Shown here one piece after another: positions 57,889-64,000 of a stretch of DNA of 64,000 nucleotides. Each line of letters opens with the position of its first letter. Position 1 is the first letter of the stretch. Both the position numbers and the translations under genes were made by a program. The notes under the pieces are model-generated. The model worked only from the letters and a program-made list of their open reading frames with translations, was not told the origin of the DNA and did no database searches. Origin of the DNA: an uncultured Ignavibacteria bacterium (GTDB taxonomy: Bacteria > Bacteroidota > Ignavibacteria > Kapaibacteriales > Kapaibacteriaceae); the NCBI GenBank assembly GCA_937870915.1, contig CALMZQ010000003.1:124001-188000 (forward strand). The letters are read 5' to 3'.

Positions 57889-58749
57889 ATGCTCCCCCTA
57901 GACTCCTCCCTCATCCGTCTCATTCAGTTTGCGATCCGTGAGGATCTCGGTACGGGGGATATCACGAGTGACCTGAGTATTCCGCGTGATGCAACAGCTG
58001 CTGCGCGATTCTTGATGAAGCAAGATGGAGTGGTATGTGGCTTGCCGATGCTTCAGCTTGTGTTTCGCGAGTTCTCCTCTGATGTAGATATCGAACTCAA
58101 GGTGAACGAAGGGGATCGTATCAAGAGTGGAACAGTGATCGCACTCGTGGAAGGGCCTGCACATGCACTTTTGGCTGGTGAACGAACTGCATTGAATTTC
58201 ATTCAACGTATGAGTGGTGTTGCCACCAAGTCTCGTCAGTATGTTGATCAGATAGTCGGCACCAAGGCTCGTGTTCTCGATACACGCAAGACCATTCCTG
58301 GTTGGAGATTGTTGGACAAATACGCAACTACAGTCGGTGGAGCATTCAATCATCGCCTTGGACTTTACGACATGGTGATGATCAAGGATAATCACATCAC
58401 GGCATGTGGTGGTATTCGCGAGGCGGTTAGTACCATCGTTGCGGATCTGCACGATAGACCGATGATAAAGGTAGAGGTAGAGGCCCGTTCACTCGATGAT
58501 GTGTTGGAAATCCTTCAATGTAAAGGCGTACATCGTGTGATGTTCGACAACTTTACACCAGAGGCTGTTGCCGAAGGTGTTCGTTTGGTTGATGGCCGAC
58601 TCGAAACGGAAGCTTCTGGTGGAATCAGCTTCGAAAATATTCGCGACTATGCCGAAGCGGGTGTCGATTTCATTAGCGTGGGCGCAATTACACATAGCGC
58701 AACTGCTCTCGACATTTCCATGAAGTTGTTTGTCCCCAAACAGGGTTGA
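57889..58749 (+). CDS. nadC: Nicotinate-nucleotide diphosphorylase (quinolinate phosphoribosyltransferase)
   Basis: 'LIQFAIREDLGTGDITSD', 'GERTALNFIQRMSGVAT', 'DTRKTIPGWRLLDKYATTVGGAFNHRLGLYDMVMIKDNHI'. Confidence 0.96.
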   Translation: MLPLDSSLIRLIQFAIREDLGTGDITSDLSIPRDATAAARFLMKQDGVVCGLPMLQLVFREFSSDVDIELKVNEGDRIKSGTVIALVEGPAHALLAGERTALNFIQRMSGVATKSRQYVDQIVGTKARVLDTRKTIPGWRLLDKYATTVGGAFNHRLGLYDMVMIKDNHITACGGIREAVSTIVADLHDRPMIKVEVEARSLDDVLEILQCKGVHRVMFDNFTPEAVAEGVRLVDGRLETEASGGISFENIRDYAEAGVDFISVGAITHSATALDISMKLFVPKQG

Positions 58750-58752
58750 CAC

Positions 58753-59169
58753 CTACGGCTCAGGTAGTTTATCTGGCGGTGCAAGAAGTGATGGCAATGG
58801 ACCATCCAACACATAGGACTTCCTGCCGTAGTGATAGGACATCGGCACATGCAACGTGTTGATGAGATAGTCCAAATCACGCGCAACCGTACGCTCGCTT
58901 ACTTCGAGATCCTTCGCCATCAAATTTGCCGTAACCCGTTCACCACGCGACAGCCGCATCAGGATGGCCTGAAGGCGGTAGAGCGTGGGACGCATGGCAG
59001 ATTTCATTGGCGCAGATTCCGGTTCACGAAGTATCTGCGAGGGTACGCCACTCACTCTGCCATCTACTGTCATAGTGGCGATTACAAGCCACTGATAGAT
59101 GTTACGCTCCTCAGAATCGGTGAGTAACCAGGGCAAAAGGGGGGTGGAAAACGACGAAAGGGGCTTCAT
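58753..59169 (-). CDS. HTH transcriptional regulator fragment-like protein (DeoR/WYL-type HTH); start uncertain
   Basis: 'RLQAILMRLSRGERVTANLMAKDLEVSERTVARDLDYLI' HTH. Confidence 0.7.
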   Translation of the reverse strand: MKPLSSFSTPLLPWLLTDSEERNIYQWLVIATMTVDGRVSGVPSQILREPESAPMKSAMRPTLYRLQAILMRLSRGERVTANLMAKDLEVSERTVARDLDYLINTLHVPMSYHYGRKSYVLDGPLPSLLAPPDKLPEP

Positions 59170-59226
59170 GCCCCTTTGTGGTGTTTACAGATCCAAACGT
59201 GACGCGGGTGTGATTTTGACCGCGTG

Positions 59227-60852
59227 TTATAGTTCCCTACGCAATCTCGCTACTGGAATCCGGAGCTGTTCTCGGTATTTGGCTACGGTTCTCCGAGCCA
59301 CATTATATCCCAACTTCTTGAGGTCCTTGCCGAGCTTGTCATCACTTAGTGGTTTACTCTTGGACTCTGCTTCGATGAGCTCCTTGATCTTCTGCTTGAT
59401 CACACGTGTAGAGATCTCTTCGCCATCATCACTCAGCAGCGCTTCACTAAAGAAATACTTCAGCTCAAACGTTCCAAAGGTGGTGAGAACATACTTGCCG
59501 TTCACAATGCGACAGATCGTTGAGATGTCAAGCCCCGTAATCTCAGAAACATCACGATAGATAAGGGGCTTAAGATGCTCCGGACCATACTGGAAGAACT
59601 CCTTCTGCAATCCGATGATTGCCGTCATTACACGAAGCATCGTGCTCTTGCGCTGACGTATCGCTTGCATGAGAAACTTTGCGTCCTCATACTTCTTGCG
59701 CAACCACTCGCGCGTCTCCTTGTTGAACTTGTGGAACCGCGCCTCTTTCTTGAGCTTCTCATACGCATTGCTCACACGCAGAGTTGGCAGTCGTGAGTCG
59801 TTTACCGTGATAAGGAAGTCTGTTCCGTCCTCTGTGGGTTCTACCGTGAAGTCCGGTGTTACAGTGTTCACCTCTGGACCAATGGTTCCTCCGCCCGGTC
59901 GAGGTGTGAGGTGTCGGATCACATCAATGGCTTCACGAAGGTAATCCTCGGTTACGTCTAACTGACGTTCAATGATGTGGTAGTGCTTCATGGCAAAGGC
60001 CTCGTAGGTCTTTGTCAGGATGAGTACAGCAAGTTTCTGCGCTGCATTGGGCTTCTCAACTGCTCGCAATTGCGCAAGTAGGCACTCCTGTACACTGCGA
60101 GAAGCAATGCCCGGAGGTTCGAGCGATTGCACCTTGCGAAGGACAGATTCTGCCTGTTTCATCGTGATTGGATTGAGCGGACGTGTAACGTCCTCTATCA
60201 GGTCTTGAAGGTAGTTCTGTGACCGCCCGGGCATTGTGGAAGTATGCATCGCAAGGTTGTGTTCTGCGAAACGGTCGTTCACTTCCTGCATCAATTCATC
60301 GAGCGTCCGGCGCAGATAGCCGTCATCATCTACATTGCCAATGATGTATTCGCCGAAGAGCCGATCTTCCAGTGATACCTGCAGGTACTTCATCTGCTCA
60401 AGGAGATCATCTTCAAGCGTTTGCACTTCCCTGAACTGGAACACTGGTTCATCGTCATCGTCTTCGCCCATGCGCGTGTCGCTCGAACTCCCACTCGTTG
60501 GATCTTCACCCCAAATGAGTTTGTAGAATTCAAATGCATCCTTTGGGTCGAATTCTGTGGCTGCTTCTATAGACTCCGTGCGTTTTTCCGGACCGATGGA
60601 TTCTGTTCCAGGGACGGGGGAGTCATACGCAGTGCTTTCTGCCGGACCTTCCGTGTCTCCTGTAACCCGATCCTCACCGGCTGCCTGCGGTTCGTACTCA
60701 GGACTCTCTTCCAACATCGGATTGTTCTCAAGTTCCGCGCGCACGTGCTGCTCAAGTTGCAACAGTGGCAACTGCAGCATCTTGAGATACTGGATCTGCT
60801 GGGGCGTAAGGGACTGCTGAAGAGCGGTCTGAAGGTTGAGGCCTAGCTTCAT
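59227..60852 (-). CDS. rpoN: RNA polymerase sigma-54 factor
   Basis: N-terminal Q/L-rich 'LQQSLTPQQIQYLKMLQLPLLQLEQHV', 'YRDVSEITGLDISTICRIVNGKYVLTTFGTFELKYFFS', RpoN box 'VARRTVAKYREQLRI'. Confidence 0.96.
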   Translation of the reverse strand: MKLGLNLQTALQQSLTPQQIQYLKMLQLPLLQLEQHVRAELENNPMLEESPEYEPQAAGEDRVTGDTEGPAESTAYDSPVPGTESIGPEKRTESIEAATEFDPKDAFEFYKLIWGEDPTSGSSSDTRMGEDDDDEPVFQFREVQTLEDDLLEQMKYLQVSLEDRLFGEYIIGNVDDDGYLRRTLDELMQEVNDRFAEHNLAMHTSTMPGRSQNYLQDLIEDVTRPLNPITMKQAESVLRKVQSLEPPGIASRSVQECLLAQLRAVEKPNAAQKLAVLILTKTYEAFAMKHYHIIERQLDVTEDYLREAIDVIRHLTPRPGGGTIGPEVNTVTPDFTVEPTEDGTDFLITVNDSRLPTLRVSNAYEKLKKEARFHKFNKETREWLRKKYEDAKFLMQAIRQRKSTMLRVMTAIIGLQKEFFQYGPEHLKPLIYRDVSEITGLDISTICRIVNGKYVLTTFGTFELKYFFSEALLSDDGEEISTRVIKQKIKELIEAESKSKPLSDDKLGKDLKKLGYNVARRTVAKYREQLRIPVARLRREL

Positions 60853-61421
60853 TCGTCTCCCTCATCTTCTCCGCGCGATACGGCCAGCATTCGCGCATAC
60901 GCCTTCTCTCCAAATGCTCGGATCAATGAATCCTTGAGCGCTTCCACCATCGGAATTCCTAGACGGGCTCCAAGTTCACGTCCGGGCTCACATTCTTCGA
61001 TCTTTTCGTAATGCAGATATGGTCCGCCAAAATCTGCGATACGGATAGGGAAGAGGTGACAAGAAAGGGGCTTGCGGAAGTCACTCTCCCCATTGTGAAA
61101 TGCCTTCTCAATAGCGCATTTTGCCACATCCTTGTCGTAGTACACAAAGATGCAGTCTGCGTCATCCAAACACGCTACAGATCGCTCCCCAACATGCCCT
61201 TCTACCGGATCGTTCTCGGCCAGCCATTGTGTGGACCGTTCGCCGAGATACGGTAGAGCTGCCTGCACGGCTAGCTGCAGTGGCTTAACCTCGTTCTCCA
61301 AGAGTGGGGCTCCTGCTCCTCCACTCAGGGTACAACATGCCCCCTTACAGCGCTGAAGATCACACGCGAATGTGGCCGTCAACACCTGCTCTTGAATGAG
61401 AAGATCGTCGAGTAGGATCAT
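60849..61421 (-). CDS. DUF3109 family protein
   Basis: 'FACDLQRCKGACCTLSGGAGAPLLENEV...KPLSCHLFPIRI'. Confidence 0.88.
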   Translation of the reverse strand: MILLDDLLIQEQVLTATFACDLQRCKGACCTLSGGAGAPLLENEVKPLQLAVQAALPYLGERSTQWLAENDPVEGHVGERSVACLDDADCIFVYYDKDVAKCAIEKAFHNGESDFRKPLSCHLFPIRIADFGGPYLHYEKIEECEPGRELGARLGIPMVEALKDSLIRAFGEKAYARMLAVSRGEDEGDE

Positions 61422-61465
61422 GCTGTCGGAAAAATAGCACGATTCTTGCTAGTCAGAAACATTCC

Positions 61466-63706
61466 TTATCGAGAGATGCGCAATCTGAGTGCATTTGACA
61501 CAACGGTTACCGAGCTCAGAGCCATGGCCCCGGCGGCGATCATTGGCGAGAGGGCCATTCCGGTAAGGGGTATAAGTAAGCCGGCAGCCAAGGGGATCCC
61601 AAGTACGTTATAGACGAATGCCAGGAAGAGATTCTGCCGAATCGTGCGCATTGTTGCCCGGGAGACATCAATCGCCTCGAGTACCGTATGGAGATCCGAG
61701 CGCAGGAGAGTAACGTCTGCCGTGGATTTCGCAACGTCCGTACCCGACCCCATAGCGATTCCCACATCTGCCTGCGCAAGACCCGGCGCGTCATTGATCC
61801 CATCTCCGACCATTGCCACCACTGCTCCCTGTGCCTGAAGTCTTTCAATAGCGCTCGCCTTCCCACTTGGAGAAACTGAATGCAACACCTCATCGATTCC
61901 TGCATCATGGGCGATGGCCTCAGCGGCCGCTTCTGAATCTCCCGTGAGCATCACAACGCGTAAACCTCGCGTGCGCATGCGTGCAACAGCATCAACACTT
62001 GATTCCCGAAGTGCGTCAGCCACGGCGATAGCAGAGACGACTTTCCCATTGATGCTTGCAAAAAGTGTTGACCACCCGCGAAGAGCGTGATTCTCAGCAG
62101 CAGCTCGAAGAGGCGCAGGCACAATCAACATCGCGTCATGCATGAACTCAACGTTGCCTATGCGGATGCGGGCACCAGCAACCACGCCATAGGTTCCCTT
62201 GCCAGGAACTGTTTGCGCCGAGGTTGGATGAAGTCGGTCGTTGGGTGGAACGGCAGCCCATGCTACAAGTGCTTTTGCCATTGGATGTTCAGAGCCCGAC
62301 TCCAACGCATCAATGTACAGTGCTAAGTTTGTTGCCTCGATGGAATGGTCGCTCTTGACCTCTCCGTCAACAACAACATCCTGGACCGTTGGTGCTCCAA
62401 GTGTAAGTGTGCCTGTCTTATCGAGTACGATCGTATCAACATTGTGAAGATGTTCTAAGGCAGTGGCGTGAGCAAAGAGCACGCCGTGTTTAGCCCCTTT
62501 CCCAGATCCAACGATGATGGCGGTTGGTGTTGCAAGACCAAGGGCGCATGGGCAGGCGATGATCAGAACGGCGATAGCAGAAGTTAATGCTTGGGTAAAA
62601 GCCACGTCTGAGGGGGCTAGGATCATCCAGCCGATGAAGGTGATCGTTGCAATACCGAGAACGATTGGCACAAAGACATTGCTAATCTTGTCGGCCAACC
62701 GTTGGATAGGAGCCTTACTCTGCTGCGCCCGTTCAACCGAACGGATGATTCCCGCAAGGACCGTGTTTGCCCCAACTGCGGTGGCTCGCACAAGAACTGA
62801 GCCTGTGGTATTCAAAGACCCTCCGATGACCACACCCCCCTCGCTGCGTTCAACGGGCAAACTTTCTCCCGTGATCATCGACTCGTCAAGGCTTGTAGAG
62901 CCACTGATGATGTATCCGTCTGTTGGAATACGTTCCCCCGGGCGTACCACAACGGTCTCGCCGGTGACAATGTCTTTGGCAGGTACGTCAATGTCTATCC
63001 CATCCCGCCGAACACGCACCACCGTTGGATGCAACTCCAAGAGCGAGCGAAGTGCATCTGCCGTCTTCCCTTTTGCTCGAGCCTCCAGCCATTTGCCAAG
63101 CAGGACCAACGTGATGATTGTTGCCGATGAATCGAAGTATGCTCCGGAGTGGTGTGCAATCGATGGCAGTAGGGAGGGGGCGAATGTTGCTATCGAGCTC
63201 GCGATAAAGGCTGCCGCAGTTCCAATGGAGACGAGCGAATCCATTGTTGCCGAGCCGTGACGAGCGGCACGCATGGCACCAACAAAGAATGAACGTCCGG
63301 CCCAGAGCACCGGAAGAGTGAACGCGAATAACACGGGATTCACCCATCGCTGGTGGTCGGCGAACATGGCCCACATTCCGATGAGCATTACAACGGAGGC
63401 GAACGGGACTGCCAAGAATAACGCAACCCTGAATTCGTGTACGGGGGCATCGATCCTGTCAGCAAGAGACGTAGCATCATTAACTGTCTGCTCGCCATAG
63501 ATGGCCTCAACACGATATCCGGCTGAGATCACGGCAGAGGTGAGGGCTTGGTCGCTCACATCGGAATCGTACTCAACAAGCGCACGGTTGGTTACGAGGT
63601 TGACGTTGACGGATGTAACGCCGGTAACACGCCGCAGCTCTGATTCAACACGCCCTACACAGGCTGCACAGTGCATCCCGGCAACGTCTATCGTTTTTGT
63701 GTTCAT
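61466..63706 (-). CDS. Copper-type heavy-metal P1B ATPase
   Basis: 'IDVAGMHCAACVGRVESEL' HMA, 'IIACPCALGLATPTAI' CPC, 'VLDKTGTLTLG', 'AMVGDGINDAPGLAQADVGIAMGSGTDVAKSTADVTLL'. Confidence 0.95.
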   Translation of the reverse strand: MNTKTIDVAGMHCAACVGRVESELRRVTGVTSVNVNLVTNRALVEYDSDVSDQALTSAVISAGYRVEAIYGEQTVNDATSLADRIDAPVHEFRVALFLAVPFASVVMLIGMWAMFADHQRWVNPVLFAFTLPVLWAGRSFFVGAMRAARHGSATMDSLVSIGTAAAFIASSIATFAPSLLPSIAHHSGAYFDSSATIITLVLLGKWLEARAKGKTADALRSLLELHPTVVRVRRDGIDIDVPAKDIVTGETVVVRPGERIPTDGYIISGSTSLDESMITGESLPVERSEGGVVIGGSLNTTGSVLVRATAVGANTVLAGIIRSVERAQQSKAPIQRLADKISNVFVPIVLGIATITFIGWMILAPSDVAFTQALTSAIAVLIIACPCALGLATPTAIIVGSGKGAKHGVLFAHATALEHLHNVDTIVLDKTGTLTLGAPTVQDVVVDGEVKSDHSIEATNLALYIDALESGSEHPMAKALVAWAAVPPNDRLHPTSAQTVPGKGTYGVVAGARIRIGNVEFMHDAMLIVPAPLRAAAENHALRGWSTLFASINGKVVSAIAVADALRESSVDAVARMRTRGLRVVMLTGDSEAAAEAIAHDAGIDEVLHSVSPSGKASAIERLQAQGAVVAMVGDGINDAPGLAQADVGIAMGSGTDVAKSTADVTLLRSDLHTVLEAIDVSRATMRTIRQNLFLAFVYNVLGIPLAAGLLIPLTGMALSPMIAAGAMALSSVTVVSNALRLRISR

Positions 63707-63957
63707 GAAAGGCCTGCTTTGAGGCTGCGCTTCTCCGCCGGCGTGATGCTCTGCCAGTGTCGGTTCTGTAGCCCCATCTCCATCGCCCACAACATTACCG
63801 TGTTGAATTTCTTTCCATGCATCTTGAGCATCACGTAGGCTTCAACCGATCCAATTCTACGTAGATCGCCGATGGTGCAAATTCCTATCTCCCGCAGACT
63901 ACGTGAAGATATTGGTCCGAGGTTCTTGAGGGACTCAATGGGGTCTGCATCAGTCAT
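63703..63957 (-). CDS. TfoX C-terminal-domain protein
   Basis: 'SLKNLGPISSRSLREIGICTIGDLRRIGSVEAYVMLK' TfoX_C-like pattern; overlaps the ATPase start by 4 bp. Confidence 0.75.
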   Translation of the reverse strand: MTDADPIESLKNLGPISSRSLREIGICTIGDLRRIGSVEAYVMLKMHGKKFNTVMLWAMEMGLQNRHWQSITPAEKRSLKAGLS

Positions 63958-64000
63958 TTAGATTCGGAGCGCATCTTATCCTTGAACTGCTTCATGAACT
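63954..64000 (-). CDS. 3' end of an unidentified CDS (...FMKQFKDKMRSESK*) running off the window
   Basis: Open minus-strand frame ending in TGA overlapping the ATG at 63957. Confidence 0.5.
   Translation of the reverse strand, partial: FMKQFKDKMRSESK

Noticed and set aside
1-64000. tRNA, rRNA or prophage genes
   Set aside because: I saw no convincing tRNA cloverleaf, rRNA conserved segment, integrase or phage structural gene; a tRNAscan/Infernal search would be needed to exclude small RNAs.

Overview
This window carries ordinary chromosomal DNA of an FCB-group bacterium (Bacteroidota/Chlorobiota/Kapabacteria-like). The taxonomy is inferred from several T9SS C-terminal sorting-domain proteins, Ig/PKD repeats and YCF48/BNR propellers. 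Recognisable loci are paaBCD, a TonB receptor, a PhoB/PhoR-like two-component pair, a STAND-like ATPase with a membrane-protein partner, hsp20-dnaK, polA, a uppP-cyclophilin fusion, an argD-like aminotransferase, thrS, mscS, nhaA, rmlA, a complete porin-pstSCAB-phoU operon, pfkA, nadK, adenine deaminase, nadC, rpoN and a Cu P-type ATPase. I saw no rRNA, tRNA, CRISPR array, prophage or transposase. The most unusual signals are outside the gene list: (i) an 8-mer ARGGGGCT/AGCCCCYT that I hand-counted about 51 times in 64 kb against about 4 expected, in both orientations and mostly inside genes; (ii) a family of short tandem heptamer/octamer arrays that fill intergenic gaps and repeatedly supply the stop codons of flanking genes, or end exactly at start codons; (iii) one such octamer array inside the polA reading frame, where only the units whose TGA would be in frame carry GGA; and (iv) an undecaprenyl-diphosphatase (UppP) fused to a cyclophilin through a lipobox-like last TM segment. 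All counts are by eye and need computational confirmation.
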